Shown: positions 24,012 through 31,883 of the stretch, piece by piece
How positions within the stretch are numbered: position 1 is the first letter of the stretch
Layout of the letters: each line of letters begins with the position of its first letter
Source of the DNA: Lachnospiraceae bacterium
GTDB lineage: Bacteria; Bacillota; Clostridia; Lachnospirales; Lachnospiraceae
Assembly: GCA_900771195.1 (NCBI GenBank)
Contig: CAAGMZ010000023.1
Span: 1-39,054 of the forward strand
DNA length: 39,054 bases
Direction: 5' to 3'
Made by a program: the position numbers and the translations under genes
The notes under the pieces: generated by a model
Database searches by the model: none
What the model saw: the letters and a program-made list of their open reading frames with translations, nothing else
Told to the model about the DNA's origin: nothing

Positions 24012-24913
24012 TTAAGTCCTTTCAGATCTTTCATCAGCTTTTCGTCGAGATAATTTATTTCATCGCCACCCGTCACCTGATAATCATCCCACACACGGTC
24101 AAGTTCTTCAAGCTTTTTGACGACTTTTTTACTGTTTTTCATAGATATTGCAACAATAAGCGCATTTATAAGTGACAGCGGTGCCACAAGAGAATCAACA
24201 ACCGATGCCATGCTGCTCCTTGCCAGAAGATTACACGAGGAATAAAGGTTCATAGGTGAATGCACGCTGTCTGTTATTGCTATAACCCTTGCGTTATGGC
24301 TGTTGGCAAATTCCATGGCCTTCAGTGTTCTGATTGAATATCTTGGAAAACTGATTCCGATAACCACATCTTCATCATTTATGTTAATCATCTGCTCGAC
24401 CATTTCACTTGAGCTGTTGCTTGTGACTTCAATGACATCATCAAGTGAAATTCTGAGATAAAAAGCAAGGAATTTGGCAAGCGGTGCCGCACTTCTTACA
24501 GCCGCTATATATACCTTCCGGGCTGACAAAATTGTATCAACTGCCATGTCAAAGGCTTCCGTATCAATATTTTCAAGTGTATCATTTATGTTCTTAATAT
24601 CATTTTCAAATACAAACTGCAAAAGCTTTGAGTGACTCATTTCGGTTCCGCTTATATCAAGTCTGCTTGCCGAGTTGTATTTTTCTTTGAGTACCTTTGC
24701 GAGGTCCTGCTGAAATTCAGGAAATCCGTCATATCCCATTACCTGTGCAAATCTCACAACAGTGGACTCGCTTACATCTATGGTCTTTCCGATTCTTCCT
24801 GCCGTCATAAAAGCAGCGTCATCAAGATTCTCTATTACAAAATGTGCTATTCTTTTCTGCCCTTTGCTGAATGTATCAATCTGCGACTGTATCCGCTCAA
24901 GTATATTTTCCAT
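24008..24913 (-). CDS. MurR/RpiR family transcriptional regulator
   Basis: This is a 301-residue protein with an N-terminal helix-turn-helix (RIAHFVIENLDDAAFMTAGRIGKTIDVSESTVVRFAQVMGY) and a C-terminal SIS sugar-phosphate-binding domain (about residues 110-260; AVRSAAPLAKFLAFYL, VVIGISFPRYS, NSHNARVIAITDS). RpiR-type regulators sense phosphorylated sugars or amino sugars. No sugar gene is adjacent, so the effector is not known. The frame is open to 24961, but AGGA is correctly spaced only for the ATG at 24913. It is the first gene of the baiN-cmk-ispH-rpsA-cheR run. Confidence 0.9.
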   Translation of the reverse strand: MENILERIQSQIDTFSKGQKRIAHFVIENLDDAAFMTAGRIGKTIDVSESTVVRFAQVMGYDGFPEFQQDLAKVLKEKYNSASRLDISGTEMSHSKLLQFVFENDIKNINDTLENIDTEAFDMAVDTILSARKVYIAAVRSAAPLAKFLAFYLRISLDDVIEVTSNSSSEMVEQMININDEDVVIGISFPRYSIRTLKAMEFANSHNARVIAITDSVHSPMNLYSSCNLLARSSMASVVDSLVAPLSLINALIVAISMKNSKKVVKKLEELDRVWDDYQVTGGDEINYLDEKLMKDLKGLK

Positions 24914-24974
24914 TTCCAATCCTGTCCGCCGGATTCTTCTCCGGGCATCATTGATTTTCATATTTTTAAAATAA

Positions 24975-25010
24975 ATTCCGGCATATCACAAAACAGTTCT
25001 ATGCCGGAAT
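24975..25010 (-). terminator. Terminator after the biotin-dependent carboxylase operon
   Basis: ATTCCGGCAT (24975-24984) and ATGCCGGAAT (25001-25010) form a perfect 10-bp stem with a 16-base loop. On the minus strand it is followed by TTATTTT. It lies 23 bases past the stop of the OadA-like gene. Confidence 0.75.
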
Positions 25011-25033
25011 CCAACAGTCCATATTCTTATCGC

Positions 25034-26449
25034 TTAAACCGGATATGCTCCGTCTTTTCCCATTGCGGGATCTATTTTGCTCTGCTGTGCTTCTCTGTAC
25101 TTAAAGAAATCAGTAGCAACCTGAGGGAACAATGCGTAAGACAGAACATCCTCGTCCTGTTGTTTCCACTGCTTCATCTCAGCCTCGAGCTTATCCATCT
25201 CAGGCTCAAGGGTATCTGCAAATCTGCAGGTAATCGGCTGCTCACCGGTAAGCTCCATTGCCTTCTTCTGAACCTCAGGATTGAACGGCTTGACTGTCTT
25301 ACCATACTTTCCGAGAAGAAGGTCCTTCGACTCCTTGGTAAGCATCTTATATCTCTCACCCATAACAACATTAAGCACTGCCTGAGTTCCTACAATCTGG
25401 CTTGAAGGTGTAACAAGCGGCGGCTCACCGAAGTCTTTACGCACTCTCGGAACCTCCTCAAGAACCTCCTCATACTTATCCTCAGCATTCATTTCCTTAA
25501 GCTGTGATACAAGGTTGGACAGCATTCCTCCGGGAACCTGATAAAGCAACGTCTTGATGTTGACGCCCATAACCTTGGGATCAAGACGTCCGCTCTTAAT
25601 CCACTCTTCCCTCATCGGTCTGAAATAATCTGCTATCTCTGCGAGAAGATTCTGGTCATAACCGGGATCATAAGGAGTACCCTCAAATGCCTTTGCCATT
25701 ACCTCTGTAGCAGGCTGGCTGGTACCCATTGAAAGAGGTGACATAGCGGTATCGATTATATCACATCCGGCCTCGACAGCTTTCATGTAAGTCATTGAAG
25801 CCACACCGGATGTGTAATGTGTATGAAGCTCAATAGGAAGCTTTGTTCCTGCCTTGAGAGCATTTACAAGCTTTGTAGCCTCGCCGGGAACAAGAAGACC
25901 TGCCATATCCTTTATACAAATGGAATCAGCGCCCATCTCTTCAATCTGCCTTGCCATATTCTCCCAATATTCCAGAGTATATGCTTCTCCAAGTGTGTAT
26001 GAAAGCGCAACCTGCGCATGTCCTTTTTCTTTCTTCGTCGCTTTTACTGCCGTCTGAAGATTTCTAAGGTCATTAAGGCAGTCGAAAATACGGATGATAT
26101 CAATTCCGTTTGCAATCGACTTCTGTACAAAATACTCAACAACATCATCGGCATACGGTCTGTATCCGAGAATGTTCTGTCCTCTGAAAAGCATCTGGAG
26201 CTTGGTATGTTTAAACCCATCTCTGAGCTTTCTGAGTCTGTCCCAGGGATCTTCCTTGAGGAATCTGAGACATGAATCAAAAGTTGCACCGCCCCAGCAC
26301 TCAACAGCATTGTAGCCAACCTTATCCATCTTATCAACTATTGGAAGCATCTGCTCAGTTGTCATTCTTGTGGCAATAAGTGACTGCTGGGCATCACGAA
26401 GTACAGTCTCGGTTATTTTAACCGGCTTTTTTTCAATTGTATCTGCCAT
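25034..26449 (-). CDS. oadA: Oxaloacetate decarboxylase alpha/transcarboxylase 5S-type carboxyltransferase
   Basis: This 471-residue protein transfers a carboxyl group between oxaloacetate or pyruvate and biotin. The barrel starts with TETVLRDAQQSL (Asp19, a metal ligand). The carboxylated lysine Lys180 is in CIKDMAGLL, and His209 and His211 are in ELHTHYTSG. The conserved C-terminal carboxylase domain follows (about residues 300-450). It has no biotin domain of its own; that is encoded as a separate protein in the operon. Such stand-alone forms match both OadA and the 5S subunit of transcarboxylase. It is the last of five genes. AGGAGG precedes the start. Confidence 0.92.
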   Translation of the reverse strand: MADTIEKKPVKITETVLRDAQQSLIATRMTTEQMLPIVDKMDKVGYNAVECWGGATFDSCLRFLKEDPWDRLRKLRDGFKHTKLQMLFRGQNILGYRPYADDVVEYFVQKSIANGIDIIRIFDCLNDLRNLQTAVKATKKEKGHAQVALSYTLGEAYTLEYWENMARQIEEMGADSICIKDMAGLLVPGEATKLVNALKAGTKLPIELHTHYTSGVASMTYMKAVEAGCDIIDTAMSPLSMGTSQPATEVMAKAFEGTPYDPGYDQNLLAEIADYFRPMREEWIKSGRLDPKVMGVNIKTLLYQVPGGMLSNLVSQLKEMNAEDKYEEVLEEVPRVRKDFGEPPLVTPSSQIVGTQAVLNVVMGERYKMLTKESKDLLLGKYGKTVKPFNPEVQKKAMELTGEQPITCRFADTLEPEMDKLEAEMKQWKQQDEDVLSYALFPQVATDFFKYREAQQSKIDPAMGKDGAYPV

Positions 26450-26463
26450 TATAATTATCCTCC

Positions 26464-27615
26464 TTAAACTCCGAATATAGCCATGAATGTACCGGCAACA
26501 ACCGCCGTTCCGATAACACCGGCCACGTTAGGACCCATTGCGTGCATCAGAAGGAAATTAGTGGGGTCTGCCTCCGCGCCAACCTTCTGCGAAACACGCG
26601 CCGCCATAGGCACAGCCGATACACCGGCAGACCCGATAAGCGGATTTACCTTTCCATGTGTTACCTTGCACATAACTTTACCAAAAAGTACTCCTGCCGC
26701 AGTTCCAAATGCAAATGCAACAAGACCGAGTGCAACAATCTTGAGTGTGCTTACATTAAGGAAGTTTGCAGCGCTTGTGGAAGCTCCTACTGATGTTCCA
26801 AGCAAAATAACAACTATATACATAAGAGCATTCGAAGCGGTCTCCGAAAGCTGCTTAACAACACCGGACTCTCTGAAGAGATTACCCAGCATAAGCATAC
26901 CAACCAAAGGTGCAGTTGTCGGAAGAATAAGCACAACGACAATCGTTACAATTATGGGAAAAAGTATCTTTTCAAGCTTGGATACAGGTCTGAGCTGTTC
27001 CATCTTGATTGCCCTTTCCTTCTTGGTGGTAAGCAGTTTCATTATGGGTGGCTGTATAATGGGAACCAGCGACATGTATGAGTACGCAGCAACCGCAATA
27101 GGTCCCATGAGATCCGTCTGTCCCAACTTACCTGCAAGGAAAATGGACGTAGGTCCGTCGGCACCTCCTATGATTGATATTGCAGCGGCTGCCTTGCCGT
27201 TGAATCCCATGAGTATTGCCAGAAAGTATGCACTGAAAATTCCAATCTGTGCTGCCGCACCAAGAAGAAAACTCTTGGGATTGGCAATAAGCGGACCGAA
27301 ATCCGTCATGGCTCCCACACCTAAGAAAATAAGTGAAGGAAGAATGCTCCATTCATCAAGCAGATAAAAATAATAGAAAAGTCCGCCGGCAGCATTTCCT
27401 GCAGCCTTGGCATCCGCAACAGTCTGCATAATGTCCGGAAACAGATTTACTAACAACATACCAAAAGAAATAGGAACAAGCAAAAGCGGTTCAAATCCCT
27501 TGGCAATTGCCAGATACATAAATACCAACGCCACAAGGATCATGACATAATTGCCCCACTCAAGATTCATGAAGCCTGTCTGATTCCACAGGTTTGTCAA
27601 TGTATCTAAAACCAT
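26464..27615 (-). CDS. oadB: Na+-translocating decarboxylase beta subunit (OadB/MmdB/GcdB)
   Basis: This is a 383-residue membrane protein with about nine or more hydrophobic segments. It carries the family's conserved cores: GVGAMTDFGPLIANPKS, SIIGGADGPTSIFLAGKL (with the Asp essential for Na+ movement in characterised family members), and NPLIGSAGVSAVPMAARV with ANFL/GPNVAG near the end. It decarboxylates carboxybiotin and pumps Na+ outward. It is embedded between the biotin carrier and the OadA-like gene. TGGAGG is eight bases before the start. Confidence 0.95.
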   Translation of the reverse strand: MVLDTLTNLWNQTGFMNLEWGNYVMILVALVFMYLAIAKGFEPLLLVPISFGMLLVNLFPDIMQTVADAKAAGNAAGGLFYYFYLLDEWSILPSLIFLGVGAMTDFGPLIANPKSFLLGAAAQIGIFSAYFLAILMGFNGKAAAAISIIGGADGPTSIFLAGKLGQTDLMGPIAVAAYSYMSLVPIIQPPIMKLLTTKKERAIKMEQLRPVSKLEKILFPIIVTIVVVLILPTTAPLVGMLMLGNLFRESGVVKQLSETASNALMYIVVILLGTSVGASTSAANFLNVSTLKIVALGLVAFAFGTAAGVLFGKVMCKVTHGKVNPLIGSAGVSAVPMAARVSQKVGAEADPTNFLLMHAMGPNVAGVIGTAVVAGTFMAIFGV

Positions 27616-27630
27616 GCTGATACCTCCAAT

Positions 27631-27999
27631 TTAGTTTAATGTTCCTATTGTCTCACCGGCCTCAACTGAACTTCCGACTGCTGCATTGATGCTTGCAACG
27701 GTTCCGTCCTGAGGTGCAACAATATCATTCTCCATCTTCATGGCTTCAAGGACAAATACTACCTGACCCTTGGTTACCTTGTCACCGACATTTGCCTTAA
27801 CTGCAACAATCTTGCCGGGCATAGGAGCATTAATCTTCACTGAACCTGCAGTTCCGCCTGCTGCGGGAGCTGCAGCCTTAGGAGCTGCCTTGGGTGCGGG
27901 AGCTGCAGCCTTGGGTGCTGCCGGTGCGCCTGCCTGCGCACCCTCTTCAACTGTAACATCATACACATTTCCGTTAACTGTAATTGTATAATTTTTCAT
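27631..27999 (-). CDS. Biotin carboxyl carrier protein (decarboxylase gamma/1.3S type)
   Basis: This is a 122-residue protein. A short N-terminal strand region (KNYTITVNGNVYDVTVEEG) and a flexible Ala/Pro/Lys-rich linker (about residues 20-52) are followed by a biotinyl domain with the biotinylation site EAMKMEN (Lys88). It carries CO2 between the carboxyltransferases and the Na+ pump. The start at 27999 is chosen because GGAGG lies eight bases upstream; the in-frame TTG at 28002 is less well spaced. It lies between oadG and oadB. Confidence 0.94.
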   Translation of the reverse strand: MKNYTITVNGNVYDVTVEEGAQAGAPAAPKAAAPAPKAAPKAAAPAAGGTAGSVKINAPMPGKIVAVKANVGDKVTKGQVVFVLEAMKMENDIVAPQDGTVASINAAVGSSVEAGETIGTLN

Positions 28000-28013
28000 C
28001 AATATTTCCTCCG

Positions 28014-28400
28014 CTATCTTCTTACTTTTCTTATTGATCTCACAACAAAACCATCTGTCGGTGTTCCGGTTGAGGCTGCAATTGCAGCTGCTATAACTGC
28101 CACAAGTTCACAGTCATCCGAAAGTTCTTCCGTTTCCCTTGCCTCAATCTGCGAAACAGTCTTGTCAATGGCCTCGGTAGCAATAACCTTTTCTGAATCT
28201 TTCAGTGCCTTCTTCTGCGCCTTTTTTTCTGCTCTTTTTGCTTTTCTTCTGGCAGAAGCAGCCTCTGCTTTAGGTATAAATCTGAAAAGGCTTATTATAA
28301 GTGAAATGAAAATCAATACGGCAAAAACAACACAGATACATATTGCAGTGTTGATTCCCGCCGTAGCGAGCCTGTTGCCTAACGATTCGAGAACTATCAT
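28014..28400 (-). CDS. OadG family small membrane subunit
   Basis: This is a 128-residue protein. One membrane segment (about residues 14-38) is followed by a highly charged Lys/Ala/Glu-rich helix, then a conserved C-terminal piece, ELVAVIAAAIAASTGTPTDGFVVRSIRKVRR. This pattern fits OadG/MmdD-type subunits, which hold the carboxyltransferase and biotin carrier on the membrane pump. GAGGTGA is close before the start. It is the second gene of the operon. Confidence 0.85.
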   Translation of the reverse strand: MIVLESLGNRLATAGINTAICICVVFAVLIFISLIISLFRFIPKAEAASARRKAKRAEKKAQKKALKDSEKVIATEAIDKTVSQIEARETEELSDDCELVAVIAAAIAASTGTPTDGFVVRSIRKVRR

Positions 28401-28412
28401 ACGATCACCTCA

Positions 28413-29834
28413 TTATACTGTTCCGTGCTTTTTATACACCGCATCAATGCTCTTTGAACCAAGCATCTCAAATGCACCTATCACATACTTGCGTGTATCT
28501 CCCGGAGCAATAATGCTGTCAACATAACCGCGCCTTGCAGCAGAAGCAACGCTGTCCTGAAGTGCTGCATATTCAGCTGCTTTTTCGTCGATAAGCTCCG
28601 GCTTGTCGGCATACATAATCTTGGCAGCATGCGCCGCATCCATCATTCCGATTGAAGCATCCGGCCATGCATAAGTAACATCCGCACCTATAGCCTTGGA
28701 ATTCATTGTAACATATGCACTTCCAAAAGCCTCGCCCACAATCACGTTGACTTTGGGAACATCCGCACTTGCGAAAGCGTAAGTAAGCTTTGCGGCAGCC
28801 TTTGAAATCGATTTCTCACTGGATACAGTAGCTGCGTATCCCTTCACATTGGTGAGGGAAAGAACGGGAATTGAAAAAGCATCGCAGAAATTAACAAATT
28901 CAGCAGCTTTATAGCATCCGTTCGGAGTAAGAACATTTTCAAATTTTTCCTTTACTTCTCCGTCTTCAAAAAGCTCTGTCCTGTTTCCTACCGCACCAAC
29001 GGTAACTCCGTTAAGCTTAATGAAGCCGGTAACCATATCTCTGGCAAAAGTCTTTCTTGTCTCGATAAAAAGACCATTGTCTGATATTGCTGAGAGAACA
29101 TATGCCGGATCGCCCTTGCCATTCTCGACACCTTCACAGACCCTGTTAAGCTCGTCTGCACATTCTTCCTCAAAAATATCCTCGTTGTTGGACGGAAGCA
29201 CATCAATAAGTTCCCTGATCTGCTCAAGGATTGATGCCTCATCACCGATAAAATCAACTATTCCTGCCTGTTCGGCCTGGAACTGTGCGCTTGATGTATC
29301 TGTATTTTTGTTACCATCAAGGGCATTCGGACTGTTCACAAAAAGCTTTGCATTCTTAGCTTCCATAAATGTAAAGTCAGTCATGGAGGGCATAAGAGCC
29401 ATACCGCCGCCACAGTTACCGAAAATCGCACTTATCTGGGGAATCACTCCTGAGCTTTCAGTCTGCTTGAGATAAATCTCACCCAAAGCATTAAGTGCAT
29501 CTGTTGCTTCCTGAAGTCTTAATCCTGCACAATCAAGAAGTCCAATAACAGGTGCTCCCATTTTAAGAGCCATGTTATAAATATTAACTATCTTTTTTGC
29601 ATGCATTTCGCCAACAGAACCACCGAGAACAGATGAATCCTGGCTGTATACATACACAAGGCGATCATTGATAGTGCCGTATCCGGTTATAACACCGTCA
29701 GCGGGAGTATCAATGTCTGTCATGTTAAAATCAGTGTTCCTTGCCGTAACAAGATTCCCGATTTCAACAAAACTGTTGTCATCAAGCAAAGCTTCTATTC
29801 TTCTGCCTGCTGACGTCTGCGTCGTCGTACTCAT
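28413..29834 (-). CDS. Acyl-CoA carboxyltransferase subunit (methylmalonyl-CoA decarboxylase alpha / propionyl-CoA carboxylase beta / transcarboxylase 12S type)
   Basis: This 473-residue protein belongs to the carboxyl transferase family that moves CO2 between biotin and an acyl-CoA such as propionyl-CoA/methylmalonyl-CoA. Two crotonase-like halves are seen. The N-terminal half has VYSQDSSVLGGSVGEMHAKKI, GLLDCAGLRLQEA and FGNCGGGMALMPSMTDF; the C-terminal half has GAVGNRTELF, SLTNVKGYAATVSSEKS and VGEAFGSAYVTMNSKAIGADVTYAWP with the second oxyanion hole. The start at 29834 has GGAGG nine bases upstream; the longer frame to 29969 runs back over the promoter. It is the first gene of the operon. 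The exact acyl-CoA cannot be read from the sequence. Confidence 0.9.
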   Translation of the reverse strand: MSTTTQTSAGRRIEALLDDNSFVEIGNLVTARNTDFNMTDIDTPADGVITGYGTINDRLVYVYSQDSSVLGGSVGEMHAKKIVNIYNMALKMGAPVIGLLDCAGLRLQEATDALNALGEIYLKQTESSGVIPQISAIFGNCGGGMALMPSMTDFTFMEAKNAKLFVNSPNALDGNKNTDTSSAQFQAEQAGIVDFIGDEASILEQIRELIDVLPSNNEDIFEEECADELNRVCEGVENGKGDPAYVLSAISDNGLFIETRKTFARDMVTGFIKLNGVTVGAVGNRTELFEDGEVKEKFENVLTPNGCYKAAEFVNFCDAFSIPVLSLTNVKGYAATVSSEKSISKAAAKLTYAFASADVPKVNVIVGEAFGSAYVTMNSKAIGADVTYAWPDASIGMMDAAHAAKIMYADKPELIDEKAAEYAALQDSVASAARRGYVDSIIAPGDTRKYVIGAFEMLGSKSIDAVYKKHGTV

Positions 29835-29940
29835 ATTGCCTGACCTCCATATAATTATGTTAACTTTTATTAGTGTGCCCCACAGGACATCACTATGCGG
29901 GTGAACCCACAATAAGTAAAACGCAATTTTTACCAAATAC

Positions 29941-29969
29941 ATTGTAATATTACAGAAGGAAATAATCAA
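29941..29969 (-). promoter_or_regulatory. Promoter of the five-gene carboxyltransferase/Na+ pump operon
   Basis: On the minus strand TTGATT (29964-29969) and TACAAT (29941-29946) are exactly 17 bases apart. The leader is about 100 bases before the first start at 29834. It shows no riboswitch I recognise. Confidence 0.7.
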
Positions 29970-29976
29970 GAAGATT

Positions 29977-29994
29977 TTGTGATTTTTTTAACAA
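29977..29994. promoter_or_regulatory. Candidate Rex (redox sensor) operator
   Basis: TTGTGATTTTTTTAACAA has one half matching TTGTGA and the other matching TTAACAA, the two half-site forms described for the NADH-responsive repressor Rex (TTGTGAnnnnnnTCACAA and the clostridial TTGTTAAnnnnTTAACAA). It lies seven bases upstream of the -35 box of the carboxyltransferase operon promoter. Confidence 0.45.
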
Positions 29995-30002
29995 TTTTTG
30001 TT

Positions 30003-31223
30003 TTACCCCAGATACATCTTTATTATTTTTTGAAAACACCACTTAAAATCAACTTTTTTAACGTCCCCCGATGCCAGAATAGGGAGGATTTCCTGTACTT
30101 GGCCGTTGACATATATGTATACATATCCCACTGTGTCATGTTCACTCACCGGCGCCTGTATCGTATCATCCAGCTCATATATTATCCGCACATCATCCGC
30201 TTCACTGAGCAGCATAGTCAGCGAATATGGTATGCTTGTTCCCACGCTTTGGGCGGTTCCGCCCTCAACCGTAATTGTCCTGTAAGAGTTTTCCGGAGAA
30301 AAAATAATTTGCGGAAAATAGTTATTTATCCCATAATTCATAAGTTTTTTTGTATCTGACCACTTATAGCTTTTGTTCGGCGGCCAGCCACACCCGAGGA
30401 CCACTGAAATAAACGTCCTTCCATCCTGTCTGACCGCTCCCACAAAGCAATATCCCGCATTCCCCGTAAATCCGGTCTTAAGTCCCAATGCCCCGTTTAC
30501 CATATCGAGGAATCTGTCTGTTGATGACACTCTTATATTTCGCTTACCGTTAATTTCACTGCAGCCAAAATCTCTTGTTCCGCATATTTTACACACGTCA
30601 GGGTTTCTGACTGCATAAGCCGAAATCAGTGCCAGCTCATATGCAGTTGTTGAATGCACCCCGTTTTCATCCCGGGCATCAAGCCCGTTGGGCGTGATAA
30701 AATAAGTATTTTTGCACCCCAATTCCCCGGCCTTTTCATTCATCAGTGCGGCAAAATCCGCCACATACTTTTTGCTTTCTTCAGTAGTCCTTTGCCTTAC
30801 ATTCTCACTATTCTGTGTGCCGCCATTATATGTCTCACCAATATATTCGGCTACTGCTACTGCAACATCGTTATATGACTGCATCATCATCAGATACAGA
30901 AGGTCGGAAAGCTTATACTGTTCTCCGCAGACTGCATTCAGCTGTACATCCGGCTGCATTGCGGCATACTTTGATACAGTTACGGTATCATCCGGCCTGC
31001 CATATTCAAGAGCAATGACGAGAGTCATTATCTTGGTGGTACTTGCCATTGGCATCACTTCATTTTCGTTATGTCCATATAAAATTCTTCCGTTGGAACC
31101 ATCAATCAGAACCGCCGCCCTGGCATACAGCTGTCCGACTGCATCAGACTGTATATCAGGGACTGCGGTGTATATTGAATTAACAGCGACAAATAAAGAA
31201 AAAAGAATATAACGGATTTTCAA
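30003..31223 (-). CDS. D-alanyl-D-alanine carboxypeptidase (DacF/PBP5 type, peptidase S11)
   Basis: This protein of about 406 residues trims the terminal D-Ala from peptidoglycan stem peptides outside the membrane. A hydrophobic signal segment (RYILFSLFVAVNSIYTA) is followed by the serine motif ASTTK (Ser61, Lys64), SYN (116-118) and KTG in GLKTGFTGNAG (249-251). The C-terminal beta domain ends the protein. I prefer the TTG start at 31223 because AAGGA lies eight bases upstream; the ATG three codons earlier (31232) directly abuts that site. It lies 49 bases past recX on the same strand and may share the recA-recX transcript. Confidence 0.9.
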   Translation of the reverse strand: MKIRYILFSLFVAVNSIYTAVPDIQSDAVGQLYARAAVLIDGSNGRILYGHNENEVMPMASTTKIMTLVIALEYGRPDDTVTVSKYAAMQPDVQLNAVCGEQYKLSDLLYLMMMQSYNDVAVAVAEYIGETYNGGTQNSENVRQRTTEESKKYVADFAALMNEKAGELGCKNTYFITPNGLDARDENGVHSTTAYELALISAYAVRNPDVCKICGTRDFGCSEINGKRNIRVSSTDRFLDMVNGALGLKTGFTGNAGYCFVGAVRQDGRTFISVVLGCGWPPNKSYKWSDTKKLMNYGINNYFPQIIFSPENSYRTITVEGGTAQSVGTSIPYSLTMLLSEADDVRIIYELDDTIQAPVSEHDTVGYVYIYVNGQVQEILPILASGDVKKVDFKWCFQKIIKMYLG

Positions 31224-31272
31224 AATGTTCATCCTTCGAAAATCATCAGTTAAATATATGTCCTGCCTTTAA

Positions 31273-31878
31273 TCAATTATGAATGAAATTACTGATTGCC
31301 GATGAGGAAAAACCTTTTCTCATAAGATAACCGTACAGCTTCCTCCTGGTATCATAATCAGCATTAACCACATCTTCTTTGGTGAAATTTTTCCTGAGCA
31401 AGGCTGCTTCAATCTGCTTGCTTTCATCAAACTGAAGTTCCGTCTCAATACTGTCTATAATATCACGGGATATTCCCTTGGCATACAGCTTCTGTCTGAT
31501 AAGGGCCGGCCCCGCATGTCTTCCGTCCATTAATGACTTTGCGTAAGATATGGCATAGCGTCTGTCATCAATATACCCATACGCTTTAACCTGCTCAATG
31601 GCAGAATCAATATATGTTGACGTATAACCATTGCCTGTCAGTTTTTGGCGAATGTCACTCTCAGAGCGGTCCATATCTCCAAGCAGATACAGTATCCTCT
31701 CCTTGATTCTTCGCACAATAATATCTTCTATCTCTTCCGCGGTCTGTTCTGTAAGTTCCGTATCCGCCTCAATATGGTACTTTCTCAGTTCTGAAAGATA
31801 AAGCGGAAAAGCATAATCTCCATCTATAAAAACTTTGCGCCTCCTGCTGTCAAGAGGCGCTATATCCGTAACCTTCAT
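31273..31878 (-). CDS. recX: Regulatory protein RecX
   Basis: This 201-residue protein modulates RecA filaments. It is built of three-helix repeats; the signature segments are MDRSESDIRQKLTGNGYTSTYIDSAIE, YGYIDDRRYAISYAKSLMDG, and RHAGPALIRQKLYAKGISRDII. The gene starts five bases after the recA stop codon, which is the usual arrangement. The ribosome binding site is weak, so translation may rely on recA. Confidence 0.92.
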   Translation of the reverse strand: MKVTDIAPLDSRRRKVFIDGDYAFPLYLSELRKYHIEADTELTEQTAEEIEDIIVRRIKERILYLLGDMDRSESDIRQKLTGNGYTSTYIDSAIEQVKAYGYIDDRRYAISYAKSLMDGRHAGPALIRQKLYAKGISRDIIDSIETELQFDESKQIEAALLRKNFTKEDVVNADYDTRRKLYGYLMRKGFSSSAISNFIHN

Positions 31879-31883
31879 AAATA

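Noticed and set aside
24632..25405. Open frame of 257 codons on the plus strand spanning the murR-oadA boundary
   Set aside because: It runs antisense over two real genes and over the terminator hairpin at 24975-25010, with no recognised domain.
26483..27367. Open frame of 294 codons on the plus strand opposite oadB
   Set aside because: It is exactly antisense to a well-conserved membrane protein gene, has no family match and no suitable ribosome binding site; it is a shadow frame.
29835..29940. Riboswitch in the 100-base leader of the carboxyltransferase operon
   Set aside because: Only small inverted repeats such as GGGT/ACCC are seen; nothing resembles a known riboswitch core.
29835..29969. 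Longer N-terminus for the acyl-CoA carboxyltransferase
   Set aside because: It would begin inside the -35 box of the operon promoter; the ATG at 29834 has GGAGG at good spacing and matches the family start.
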